This document shows positions 1 through 8,600 of a stretch of 23,075 bases of DNA, piece by piece (positions within the stretch are counted from its first letter, which is position 1; every line of letters starts with the position of its first letter). The DNA is from Pseudomonadota bacterium (GTDB taxonomy: Bacteria; Desulfobacterota; Desulfobaccia; Desulfobaccales; 0-14-0-80-60-11). Where the stretch lies: NCBI GenBank assembly GCA_018897875.1, contig JAHIKF010000255.1:1-23075 (forward strand), in the 5' to 3' direction. The notes under the pieces were generated by a model. It was not told the origin of the DNA, did no database searches, and saw nothing but the letters and a program-made list of their open reading frames with translations. The translations under genes were made by a program, and so were the position numbers.

Positions 1-1356
1 ACCCACGTGGAATTCATGCCGGTCATGGAGCACCCCTTTTACGGCTCCTGGGGCTACCAGACCACGGGCTACTTCGCCCCCACCAGCCGCTACGGCGGCC
101 CCCAGGATTTCATGTTTCTGGTGGATTATCTGCACCGGCACGGCATCGGCGTCATCCTGGACTGGGTGCCCTCCCACTTCCCCGCCGACGAGCATGGCCC
201 CGGCTTTTTCGACGGCACCCACCTCTATGAGCACGCCGACCCCCGCCGGGGGTTTCATCCCGACTGGCGCAGCGCCATTTTTAATTACGGCCGCAACGAG
301 GTGCGGAGCTTCCTCATGAGCAGCGCCCTGTTCTGGCTGGAAGCCTACCACGCCGACGGCCTCCGGGTGGACGCGGTGGCCTCCATGCTCTACCTGGATT
401 ATTCCCGGGAAGAGGGGGAATGGCTGCCCAACCAGTACGGCGGCCGGGAGGATCTGGAAGCCATCGCCTTTCTGCGCCAGTTTAACACCGAGGTCTACAA
501 GAGCTTCCCGGACGTCCAGACCGCGGCCGAGGAGTCCACGGACTGGCCCATGGTGTCCCGGCCCATCTACGTGGGGGGCCTGGGCTTCGGCCTCAAGTGG
601 GACATGGGGTGGATGCACGACACCCTGAAATATATGGCTGTAGACCCCGTGTTCCGGCGTTACCACCACAACACCCTGACCTTCCGGATGCTCTACGCCT
701 TCCAGGAAAATTTCCTCCTGCCCCTGTCCCACGACGAGGTGGTTTATGGCAAGGGGTCGCTGTTGGCCAAAATGCCCGGGGACGAATGGCAGAAGTTCGC
801 CAATCTCAGGCTGCTCTTCGGGTACATGTACGGCCAGCCCGGCAAGAAACTGCTCTTCATGGGGGGTGAGTTCGGGCAGTGGTCCGAATGGTACCACGAA
901 GCCTCCCTGGACTGGCACCTGCTGGACGAGCCCCGGCATGCGGCCCTGCTAAGGTGGGTCGAGGACCTGAACCGGGTCTACCGCCAGGAGGCGGCGCTGT
1001 TCACCCAGGATTTCACCCCGGCGGGATTTGAGTGGATCGACTGCAACGACGTGATGCAGAGCGCCATCAGCTTCCTCAGGAAAGGTCGGGAGGGGGAACT
1101 GGTGGTGGTGGCGTGCAACTTTACCCCGATGCCCCGGTACAACTACCGGGTGGGGGTGCCGACGGGCGGGTTCTGGCAGGAGATCCTGAACAGCGACGCG
1201 GCTGCGTACGGGGGCAGCGGCCACGGTAACCTGGGGGGTTTAGAGGCCGCGCCCATCCCCTGTCACGGCCGTCTCCACTCCCTCAACCTGACGCTGCCGC
1301 CCCTGGGGGTGGTGTTTTTTAAGGCAGTTCCTCATGGGCCTGTGGCCCACCCGTAA
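1..1356 (+). CDS. glgB: 1,4-alpha-glucan branching enzyme, 3' part (5' end outside window)
   Basis: GH13 branching enzyme that cuts alpha-1,4 chains and reattaches them as alpha-1,6 branches in glycogen synthesis; cytoplasmic. The frame is open from base 1, so the N-terminal CBM48 region and the start lie upstream. Seen: the barrel strand DWVPSHF; the nucleophile Asp in GLRVDAV (codon at 370-372); the general-acid Glu in AEEST (about 529-534); the transition-state pair in LSHDEVV; then KKLLFMGGEFGQ, LDWHLL and the C-terminal beta domain ending LTLPPLGVVFF. The match to E. coli GlgB as I remember it is close through this region. The last dozen codons (KAVPHGPVAHP) have no counterpart in that enzyme and coincide with a dispersed repeat that also supplies the TAA. 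No other glycogen gene is visible, and the next gene is unrelated. Confidence 0.97.
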   Translation, partial: THVEFMPVMEHPFYGSWGYQTTGYFAPTSRYGGPQDFMFLVDYLHRHGIGVILDWVPSHFPADEHGPGFFDGTHLYEHADPRRGFHPDWRSAIFNYGRNEVRSFLMSSALFWLEAYHADGLRVDAVASMLYLDYSREEGEWLPNQYGGREDLEAIAFLRQFNTEVYKSFPDVQTAAEESTDWPMVSRPIYVGGLGFGLKWDMGWMHDTLKYMAVDPVFRRYHHNTLTFRMLYAFQENFLLPLSHDEVVYGKGSLLAKMPGDEWQKFANLRLLFGYMYGQPGKKLLFMGGEFGQWSEWYHEASLDWHLLDEPRHAALLRWVEDLNRVYRQEAALFTQDFTPAGFEWIDCNDVMQSAISFLRKGREGELVVVACNFTPMPRYNYRVGVPTGGFWQEILNSDAAAYGGSGHGNLGGLEAAPIPCHGRLHSLNLTLPPLGVVFFKAVPHGPVAHP

Positions 1357-1397
1357 ATCATGAAAAAGTCGGTGGGGCGGGCTTCTGTTCCCGCCGC
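1315..1397. repeat. 83-bp dispersed repeat, copy 1 (contains the glgB stop)
   Basis: Aligns without gaps to 5440-5522 at roughly 75% identity by eye. Both copies begin TTTTTTAAGG, carry CTCAT, CACCC(G/A)TAAAT(C/T)ATGAAAA and GGTGGGGCGGGC, and end in a CCCG-rich segment. The first 42 bases are translated as the glgB C-terminus and stop. No ORF of its own is visible. Its nature is unknown; it may be a non-autonomous or REP-like element. Confidence 0.7.
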
Positions 1398-1401
1398 TTT
1401 T

Positions 1402-1454
1402 GGTGGCACAGGCTTCCAGCCTGTGCAGCGCACCGGCAAGATGCCGGTGCCACC
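1402..1454. repeat. Double-hairpin palindromic element between glgB and the DUF2284 gene
   Basis: Two perfect hairpins lie in tandem: GCACAGGCT-TCC-AGCCTGTGC and GCACCGGCA-AGA-TGCCGGTGC. The outer ends GGTGGCAC and GTGCCACC can also pair, giving a cloverleaf or cruciform. There is no T-run, so it is not a plain terminator. It looks like a REP/BIME-type dispersed element. Confidence 0.7.
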
Positions 1455-1512
1455 AAGAACTTTTCGGAACCGTGAGCAGAGGGCCGTGAGCGCTGGCCGC
1501 TAGGGAGGCAAT

Positions 1513-2160
1513 ATGGGCCGCAACGTGGAAAAGATCACGGTGGACATGCAGCAGGACCGCTTGCCCCTGGACCTGGAGCGATACCGGCAGCAGGCCCTGG
1601 AACTGGGGGCCACCCAGGCGAAAATCGTCCAGGCCGAAGAAATTCCGGTGGATGAGCGGGTGACCCTCAAGTGCCAGATTCCCCGGTGTTTCGGCTACGG
1701 GGCGAGCGCCCACTGTCCTCCCAATACCATGAAACCGGCGGAGCTTCAGGGGTTGCTGAAGAAATACCACTGGGCCGTGTTTTTCATCTTGGAGGTGCCG
1801 CCGACGGTGATCGTCCGGGACAAGGCTACCATCAAAGAGCGGGTGGCGGCCTATCAGCAGGTCTATAAGATCGTCAACGAACTGGAGTCTGCGGCCTTTT
1901 ATGACGGGCACTACCTGGCCTTCGGGTTTGCCGCCGGGTCCTGCCGCCACACCTTTTGCGGCCAGCAGGAGGGCTGCCTGGCCCTGGAAGGGAAAAAGTG
2001 CCGGTTTTCCTTGAAGTCCCGGCCGTCCATGGAGGCGGTGGGCATTGATGTCTATAAGATGGCGGCCCAGGCCGGCTGGGACATCTATCCCATCGGCAGC
2101 GACGCCAGGCCCGAGGATATGCCCAAAGGCACCCTGGCCGGGATCGTCATTGTGCAGTAA
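1513..2160 (+). CDS. DUF2284 family predicted metal-binding protein
   Basis: 215-residue soluble protein, matching DUF2284 in length and cysteine layout. Seven cysteines are visible: C54 and C59 (LKCQIPRCFGYG), C68 (AHCPPN), C144 and C149 (SCRHTFCG), C155 and C163. This pattern suggests Fe-S or zinc binding, and the family is common in anaerobes. The biochemical role is not established. The start is chosen for the strong GGGAGG ribosome site a few bases before ATG 1513. It stands alone between glgB and the regulatory region of the hydrogenase operon, with nothing to tie it firmly to either. There are no membrane segments or signal peptide. Confidence 0.85.
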   Translation: MGRNVEKITVDMQQDRLPLDLERYRQQALELGATQAKIVQAEEIPVDERVTLKCQIPRCFGYGASAHCPPNTMKPAELQGLLKKYHWAVFFILEVPPTVIVRDKATIKERVAAYQQVYKIVNELESAAFYDGHYLAFGFAAGSCRHTFCGQQEGCLALEGKKCRFSLKSRPSMEAVGIDVYKMAAQAGWDIYPIGSDARPEDMPKGTLAGIVIVQ

Positions 2161-2233
2161 CCCCGCCCGGCGCGGCCTCTCCCACGGCAGAGCGGGGGCA
2201 TGAGGTCAAAGACGCGGCCGGAACGGGTGGGGC

Positions 2234-2261
2234 ATAATTCCCCCCGCCATGGGGTAATTAT
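2234..2261. promoter_or_regulatory. Palindrome upstream of the sigma-54-like promoter (possible activator site)
   Basis: ATAATTCCCC and GGGGTAATTAT face each other as a near-perfect inverted repeat around CCGCC. It lies about 80-100 bases upstream of the GG/GC promoter element at 2337-2353, the usual distance for binding of a sigma-54 activator. The role is inferred from position only. Confidence 0.4.
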
Positions 2262-2336
2262 CCCGACAGCCGGGGGAAAATAATCCGGTTGCGGCTCTAA
2301 CCCTCGTTAATCGTGTTATAAAATGCAACAGCGACA

Positions 2337-2353
2337 TTGGCACGAAAATAGCT
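2337..2353 (+). promoter_or_regulatory. Sigma-54 (-24/-12) promoter candidate for the Hdr-Nuo-Mvh operon
   Basis: TTGGCACG-AAAA-TAGCT matches the sigma-54 consensus YTGGCACG-N4-TTGCW with one mismatch. It keeps the obligatory GG-N10-GC spacing (GG at 2339-2340, GC at 2351-2352). It faces the operon, about 195 bases before its first ATG. The rest of the 387-base gap 2161-2547 holds the palindrome at 2234-2261 and the second promoter at 2422-2452; no gene is seen in it. Confidence 0.5.
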
Positions 2354-2421
2354 CTGTTATATGGATTGAGATTGGCTCCTCGGACGCCGGGCGCTGGGGA
2401 GGATCACCACAAAATTTCTGC

Positions 2422-2460
2422 TTGACAAAAATTAGGTTCAAATCCTTATGCTGAACCTAA
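2422..2460 (+). promoter_or_regulatory. Sigma-70-like promoter embedded in a 9-bp inverted-repeat operator
   Basis: TTGACA (2422-2427) is followed 18 bases later by TTATGC, or 19 later by TATGCT. The perfect inverted repeat TTAGGTTCA (2432-2440) / TGAACCTAA (2452-2460), with an 11-base spacer, covers the spacer and the -10 region. A dimeric repressor bound there would block this promoter. The half-site does not match the Rex, Fnr or Fur consensus that I know. It lies about 90 bases before ATG 2548. Confidence 0.5.
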
Positions 2461-2547
2461 GATAATAAATTTGTAATGCTACAATAGCACAAGCCAATAA
2501 TAATGATCATAAATCTGCATTGAGAGCTGTGGATAAAGGGATGTATA

Positions 2548-3438
2548 ATGTCCGAAAAAGTTCTGGGATCGGTGATGGTGGTCGGCGGCGGAATCGCCGG
2601 GATGCAGGCCTCACTGGATTTGGCCAATGCCGGCTATTTCGTCCACCTGGTGGAAAAGGGCCCGGCCATCGGCGGCACCATGGCGCAGATCGACAAGACT
2701 TTTCCCACCAATGATTGCGCCATGTGAATTATCTCCCCCAAGCTGGTCGAGGTCGGCCGGCACACGAACATCCAACTTCTTACCCTGACTGAACTTAAAG
2801 ACGTTACCGGGGAATCGGGCCATCTCACGGCCACCCTGGAGACGAAGGCCCGCTACGTCGACCAGACCAAGTGCACGGGATGCGGGACCTGCCTGGAAGT
2901 CTGCCCTATCCGCTTTGAGGTGCAATTGCCGGAAGAGGCGGCCCGGGCCCGCACCACTTACGCCGAGGTCACGGACGAAGACGCGGTGGCGGGTATCATC
3001 GCCACCTACCGGGATGAGCCCGGGAATTTGCTCCCGGTGATGCTGGACATTAACCGGCATTTCAACTGGCTCCCCCGCCCCGCCCTGGAACACATCTCGG
3101 ACGAGTTGAAGGTCCCTCTGACGGAGATTCTCCGCGTCGCCAGCTTTTACAACGCCTTCAGTCTGACCCCCCGGGGCAAAAACATCATCAATGTCTGCCT
3201 GGGCACCGGTTGCTTCGTCAAAGGCTCGCCCCGCCTCCTGGAGCGCTTGGAGAGGAAACTGGGCATCAGGCACGGCGAGACCACGGAAGATATGGCGTTC
3301 ACCCTGGAAGTGGTCCGGTGCATCGGGTGCTGCGCCCTGGCGCCGGCCATCCGGGTGGGCGAGGCCACATATGGGCGGGTGAACCCCGACCAGGTGTCAA
3401 AAATCATTGATTCCTACATCGAAACGGCCAGCTTATGA
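2548..3438 (+). CDS. Selenocysteine-containing HdrA N-terminal piece fused to NuoE-type [2Fe-2S] subunit
   Basis: 296 residues if the in-frame TGA at 2725-2727 is read as Sec60. Residues 1-60 are the start of an HdrA FAD domain (VVGGGIAGMQ, EKGPAIGGTMAQIDKTFPTNDCAMU). The Sec stands where HdrA has a cluster cysteine (CAMC-IISPK). A [4Fe-4S] motif follows at C109, C112, C115 and C119. From about residue 140 the protein is a complete NuoE/HndA domain with its [2Fe-2S] ligands C217, C222, C258 and C262. HdrA normally runs several hundred residues beyond the ferredoxin motif; here that part is missing. The missing part matches residues about 190-500 of the 1082-residue protein encoded downstream. 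ATG 2548 has AAAGGG seven bases upstream. The gene overlaps nuoF by ATGA. Role inferred: carries flavin-domain and cluster parts of an HdrA core and the 2Fe-2S partner of the NADH-handling subunit. Confidence 0.85.
2742..2761 (+). promoter_or_regulatory. SECIS-like hairpin of the HdrA-NuoE gene
   Basis: GCTGGTCG-AGGT-CGGCCGGC can form an 8-bp stem (two G-U pairs) with an AGGU loop. The loop GG lies 24-25 bases after the UGA at 2725-2727, inside the range accepted for bacterial SECIS elements. The loop resembles that of E. coli fdhF. Confidence 0.65.
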
Positions 3439-5345
3439 AAATCGCCAATCTGGAGCAGCTAAAAGAAATCAAGGCGCGGGGTTTGCGCCTGACCTATCCC
3501 GACAAGATCAAGATCATGGTGGGGATGGCCACCTGCGGCATCTCCGCCGGGGCGGACAAGGTCTATGCGGCCCTGTCTCAAAGAATCGCCGAACTGGGCC
3601 TGGACGTGGTCCTGACGAAGACCGGCTGCATCGGCTTTTGCCAGCGGGAGCCCCTGGTGGACGTAATCTATCCCAAGCAGGTGCGCCTGACCTACCAGGC
3701 CATGACCTCGGAGTCGGCCACAGCCCTGGTGGACGCCCTGAAAGAAGGGCGGATTTATGAAAGCCAGACCTTGTGCCGCATTGACCAGGAAGATTTTCTG
3801 GTGGAGGGCGTGGTCAGGCCCTATGCCAACCCCCACCCCCCGGAATTGCCGCCGGAGTTCCCCAGATATGAAGACCTGCCTTTTTTCAGCAAGCAGGTGA
3901 AGATCTCTTTGCGGAATTGCGGCTTCATCAACCCCGAGAGCATCGAAGAATACATCGCCCGGGGAGGCTATCAAGCCCTGTGCAAGGCGGTGGCTGAGAT
4001 GACCCCGGAGGCGGTGATTGCCGAGGTCAAGGCCTCGGGCCTGAGAGGCCGGGGCGGCGCCGGCTTTCCCACCGGGCTCAAATGGGAATTCTGCCGGAAT
4101 GCCCCGGGAGAGCTCAAGTATGTCATCTGCAATGCCGATGAAGGCGATCCTGGGGCCTTCATGGACCGGGGCATCCTGGAGGGCGACCCCCATGCCGTGG
4201 TCGAAGGCATGGCCATCGGGGCCTATGCCATGGGGGCCCGGGAAGGCTATGTCTATTGCCGGGCCGAGTATCCCCTGGCCATCGATCACCTGAAAACCGC
4301 CATCTCCCAGGCCGAAGGTCTCGGCCTCCTGGGGGAGAAGATCTTCGGCAGCGATTTTTCCTTCACGTTAAAAATCCGGGAAGGCGCCGGGGCCTTTGTG
4401 TGCGGCGAGGAAACCGCGCTTATCGCCTCCATCGAGGGCCGGGTGGGCGAACCCCGCCCCCGGCCGCCCTTTCCGGCCCAGAGCGGCCTCTGGGGCAAGC
4501 CCACCACCATCAACAACGTCAAGACCTGGTCCCACATCGCCCCCATTGTGGCCCGGGGGGCCGACTGGTACGCCTCTTTCGGGAGCGGCAACAGCAAAGG
4601 GACCACGGTGTTTTCCCTGGTGGGCAAGGTCAACAATTCCGGCCTGGTGGAAGTGCCCCTGGGGATCACCTTGCGGGAGATGATTTACGACCTGGGCGGC
4701 GGGATCATCGGCGACCGGGCCATCAAGGCGGTGCAAACCGGCGGCCCCTCAGGCGGGTGCATCCCGGAAGAGTTTTTAGATACGCCGGTGGACTACGACT
4801 CCCTGGCGGCCCTGGGCTCCATCATGGGTTCCGGCGGCATGATCGTCATGGACGAAAAGGATTGCATGGTGGACATCGCCAAGTATTTCCTGGACTTCAC
4901 CCGGGATGAGTCCTGCGGCAAATGCACCCCGTGCCGGGAAGGGACTTTGCGCCTCATGGAAATGCTGGAGGCCATCACCGAGGGCCGGGGCCAGGAGGGC
5001 GACATCGATAAGCTCATCAAGATGTCGGGACTGATTAAAAAGACCTCGCTGTGCGGCCTGGGCGCCACCGCCCCCAATCCGGTGCTCACCACCATCAAGT
5101 ATTTCCGGGATGAATACGAGGCTCACATCCGGGATCATAAATGTCCGGCCAAGGTCTGCAAGCCTCTGATCACCTTTAGGGTGCTCGAGGATAAATGCAA
5201 CGGCTGCCAGCTCTGCCGCCTCAGATGCCCGGTAGAGGCGGTGCTCGGCACCAAGAAAGAACCACATCAAATCATCCAGGAAAAATGTATCAAGTGCGGC
5301 GCCTGTTACGACGGCTGTAAATTTGATGCCGTGGTGGTGGATTAG
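3435..5345 (+). CDS. NuoF/HndC-type NADH-binding flavoprotein subunit with extra ferredoxin domain
   Basis: 636 residues; oxidises or reduces NAD(H) through FMN in a soluble complex. Domains in order: thioredoxin-like [2Fe-2S] domain (C34, C65, C69; about 25-100); NuoF core with the nucleotide motif RGRGGAGFPTG (204-214) and FMN-side NADEGDPG (233-240); SLBB region; N3-type [4Fe-4S] site SCGKCTPC (C494, C497, C500) with C540; and two C-terminal [4Fe-4S] motifs (C588/C591/C594/C598 and C618/C621/C624/C628). This order is that of HndC/HydB in NAD-linked bifurcating hydrogenases. The start overlaps the preceding stop (ATGA), indicating translational coupling. With no HdrB or HdrC in the operon, this subunit is the obvious second electron acceptor branch. 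Confidence 0.94.
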   Translation: MKIANLEQLKEIKARGLRLTYPDKIKIMVGMATCGISAGADKVYAALSQRIAELGLDVVLTKTGCIGFCQREPLVDVIYPKQVRLTYQAMTSESATALVDALKEGRIYESQTLCRIDQEDFLVEGVVRPYANPHPPELPPEFPRYEDLPFFSKQVKISLRNCGFINPESIEEYIARGGYQALCKAVAEMTPEAVIAEVKASGLRGRGGAGFPTGLKWEFCRNAPGELKYVICNADEGDPGAFMDRGILEGDPHAVVEGMAIGAYAMGAREGYVYCRAEYPLAIDHLKTAISQAEGLGLLGEKIFGSDFSFTLKIREGAGAFVCGEETALIASIEGRVGEPRPRPPFPAQSGLWGKPTTINNVKTWSHIAPIVARGADWYASFGSGNSKGTTVFSLVGKVNNSGLVEVPLGITLREMIYDLGGGIIGDRAIKAVQTGGPSGGCIPEEFLDTPVDYDSLAALGSIMGSGGMIVMDEKDCMVDIAKYFLDFTRDESCGKCTPCREGTLRLMEMLEAITEGRGQEGDIDKLIKMSGLIKKTSLCGLGATAPNPVLTTIKYFRDEYEAHIRDHKCPAKVCKPLITFRVLEDKCNGCQLCRLRCPVEAVLGTKKEPHQIIQEKCIKCGACYDGCKFDAVVVD

Positions 5346-5348
5346 CGA

Positions 5349-5426
5349 TGAGCAGTGAGCAGTAAGCAGTGAGCGGTGAGCAGTGTAGAGCGGGCCTTGC
5401 CCGCCGTAGGGTGCGCATTGCGCACC
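5349..5426. repeat. Composite repeat, copy 1: TGAGCAG heptads plus GGTG/CACC hairpin
   Basis: Five tandem heptads (TGAGCAG with TAAGCAG and TGAGCGG variants, 5349-5383) start just after the nuoF stop. They are followed by a GCGGGC/GCCCGC hairpin and the perfect GGTGCGCA-T-TGCGCACC hairpin (5410-5426). The motif CTGATAGCTGA at 5595-5605 ends the same gap, just before the next ATG. The same three parts recur in the gap at 8864-8962. Confidence 0.75.
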
Positions 5427-5439
5427 TCCACATGAACTT

Positions 5440-5522
5440 TTTTTTAAGGGAATTACTCATGTGTTCTTGACTCACCCATAAATTATGAAAAGGTTGGTGG
5501 GGCGGGCCTCCGTGCCCGTCAC
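5440..5522. repeat. 83-bp dispersed repeat, copy 2
   Basis: Gap-free partner of 1315-1397. Here it is wholly intergenic, between the NuoF gene and the 1082-codon gene. It is followed by another hairpin, GGTGCGT-AGA-ACGCACC (5537-5553). Together these fill most of the 269-base gap 5346-5614, in which no gene is seen. Confidence 0.7.
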
Positions 5523-5614
5523 CGCTATAAACTAATGGTGCGTAGAACGCACCCTACGAGAACTATCAGTTTTTGGTTTTGCATTTGCTGAAAGCTGATA
5601 GCTGAAAGCTCAAT

Positions 5615-8600
5615 ATGATCAACCTGACCATCAACGATCGGCCCATAGAAGTTCCGGAGGGGACCACGGTCCTGGAGGCCGCCCGCAAGCTGGGCTTTAC
5701 TATCCCCACCCTGTGCCATTTCGAGGGCCTCAAACCTTACGGGGGCTGCCGCCTCTGCCTGGTGGAAGTCACCGCGGGCAACCGCACCCTGCTCACCACG
5801 GCCTGCACCTATCCGGTGGCCGAGGGGATCACCGTTAAGACCGATACCATCGAGGTGCAGGAAGCCCGGCAGTTTGTCATGGATCTGCTCCTGTCCCGGT
5901 GCCCGGAAGTTCCGGCCCTCCAAATGATGGCCCAGGAGTTGGGGCTGGCTGAACCCAGTTACCCCAAAGGCGACAGCGACTGCATCCTGTGCGGTAAATG
6001 TGTGCGGATGTGCCATGAAGTCCAGCATGCCTCAGCCATTGCCATGATGGGCCGGGGCGCCAAACGCGAGGTTATGACGCCTTTCGGCGAGTTTTCGGCG
6101 ACCTGCCGCACCTGCGGCGCCTGTCTCTTCGTATGTCCCACCGGGCACATCAAGGACATCGGCGTCATCAGCGGCAAAACCCCTATCCCCAGACTTTCCG
6201 AATTCAACGCCGGACTCATTGCCCAAGGGAACATCTATAAAACCTACCCCCAGGCAGTGCCCAAAGAGCCGGTCATCGATGCCGCCAACTGCGTGCACAT
6301 GCTCACCGGCGACTGCGGCATCTGCTCTCAGACCTGCCCGGCCGGGGCCATCGACTTCGACCAGCAGGATGAAAAGCTCACCCTGGAGGTGGGCAGCGTC
6401 ATCATGGCCCCGGGGTTCAAGACCTTCGACCCCAGCAATCTCCCGGCTTACGGCTACGGCCGGTACCCCAACGTATACACCAGCCTGGAGTTCGAGCGCA
6501 TCCTCAGCCCCGGCGGCCCCTACCACGGCCACGTGGTGCGGCGCTCCGACGGCAAGGAGCCCAAGAAGATCGCCTGGATCCACTGCGTCGGTATGCGCAG
6601 CGACCGGGAAGGCGAGCACCCGTACTGCTCCAATTTCTGCTGCATGGCGGCCCTGAAACAGGCGGTCATCGCCCGGGAACACATCGGCCAGGAACTGGAC
6701 ATGGCCCTGTTCTACATGGACATGCGCACCCCCCGGAAGGATTTCGAAAAGTACATGGTGCGCATCCAGAACCAGGGGACCCGCCTGATCCGTTCCCGGG
6801 TGCACACGGTTTCGCCCGCGGCAGACGGCGACCTGGAGGTGCGCTACGTCACCGAGGCCGGCGAGGTGGCGGACGAAATCTTTGATGCGGTGGTCCTCTC
6901 GGTGGGCATGGTGATCCCGCCGGACGTCGTGGCCCTGGCCGAGAAGCTGGAGATCCCGCTCAGCCCCAACCACTTTGTGGAGGCCAGCTGCTTCGAGCCC
7001 ACCAGCACCTTTAGGGAGGGCATCTTCTCCTGCGGCGCCTTCAACGGCCCCAAGGACATCCCCCAGTCGGTGATGGAAGGGAGCGCCGCCGCGGCCGCCA
7101 GCACCCGGCCCCTGGCCGCGGCCCGGGGCACTCTGGCCCGGAAGAAGGAATTCCCCCCGGAACAAGACGTGCTGGAAGAGCCGGTGCGGGTGGGGGTCTT
7201 TGTTTGCAACTGCGGCCTGAACATCGGCGGGGTGGCCGATGTCCCGGACATCGTGGCCCATTCCCAAGGTCTTGCCGACGTGGCCTATGCCCAGGAAAAC
7301 CTGTTCACCTGCTCCCAGGACGCCCAGGCGGTGATGGTGGAAAAGATCAAGGAGCATGATCTCAACCGGGTGGTGGTGGCGGCCTGCAGCCCCTCCACCC
7401 ACTCCCCCATCTTCCAGGACATGCTGCGGAGCGCCGGCCTCAACAAGTACCTCTTTGAGATGGCCAACATCCGCAACCAGTGCACCTGGGTCCACCTGAA
7501 CGAGCCGGACAAGGCCACGGGCAAGTGCAAGGACCTGGTGAACATGGCGGTGGCCAAGGCCAGGCTGCTCCAGCCCCTGGACTATATCACCGTGAGCGTT
7601 AACCATCGGGCCCTGGTCATCGGCGGCGGCGTCGCCGGCATGACCAGCGCCCTGGCCCTGGCGGATCAAGGCTATGTCGTGGACCTGGTGGAGCGCAAAG
7701 ATAGCTTGGGGGGAAACGCCCTTAAACTTCACACTACCTGGCGGGGCGGACTGGTGAAGCCGCGCCTTGACGCCCTGATCCGGAAGGTGACCGGCCACGA
7801 CCAGATCACCATCCACTATAACGCCAGGGTGGAAGGGGTGTCGGGGGTGGTGGGCAACTTCACCACGACCTTGTCCACCGGGGCGGCCATCGACCACGGG
7901 GTGGTGGTCATCGCCATCGGCGCCGAGCCGCTGCGGCCCGAAGGCATGTACCTGTACAAACAGAACCCCAACGTCCTCCTGTCCCTGGACCTGGATCGGG
8001 AGATCATGGAGAAAAGCGAACGCCTGAAAACCGCCCAGGCCGCGGCCTTTATTCTGTGCGTCGGCTCCCGTACCCCGGAGCGGCCCTACTGCAACAAAGT
8101 CTGCTGCGCCCACGCGGTGGAGAACGCCATCAAGCTGAAAACCATCAACCCGGAGATAGACGTCTATATCCTCTACCGGGATATGCGCACCTACGGCGAA
8201 CGGGAAGCTCTCTACCAGCGGGCCCGGGAACTGGGGGTGATTTTCATCCGCCATCACCTGGCGGACCTGCCCCGGGTCGAGGAGGCGGACGGCCGCCTGA
8301 AGATCACGGTCACGGATCAGATCCTGCAGAGGCCGGTGAGCTTCACGGTGGACTTTCTGACCCTGGCCACCACGATCATACCCCATCAGAACGCACCCCT
8401 GGCGGAACTCTACAAGATTCCCCTCAATGCCGAGGGCTTTTTCACCGAGGCCCATGCCAAGATCAGGCCGGTGGAAGCCGCAACCGAAGGCATCTACCTG
8501 GCGGGGCTGTGCCACTACCCCAAGCCCCTGCAGGAGTCGGTGGCCGAGGCCCTGGCCTGCGCCTCCCGGGCCAACACTATCCTGTCCAAGGATTTCTTGC

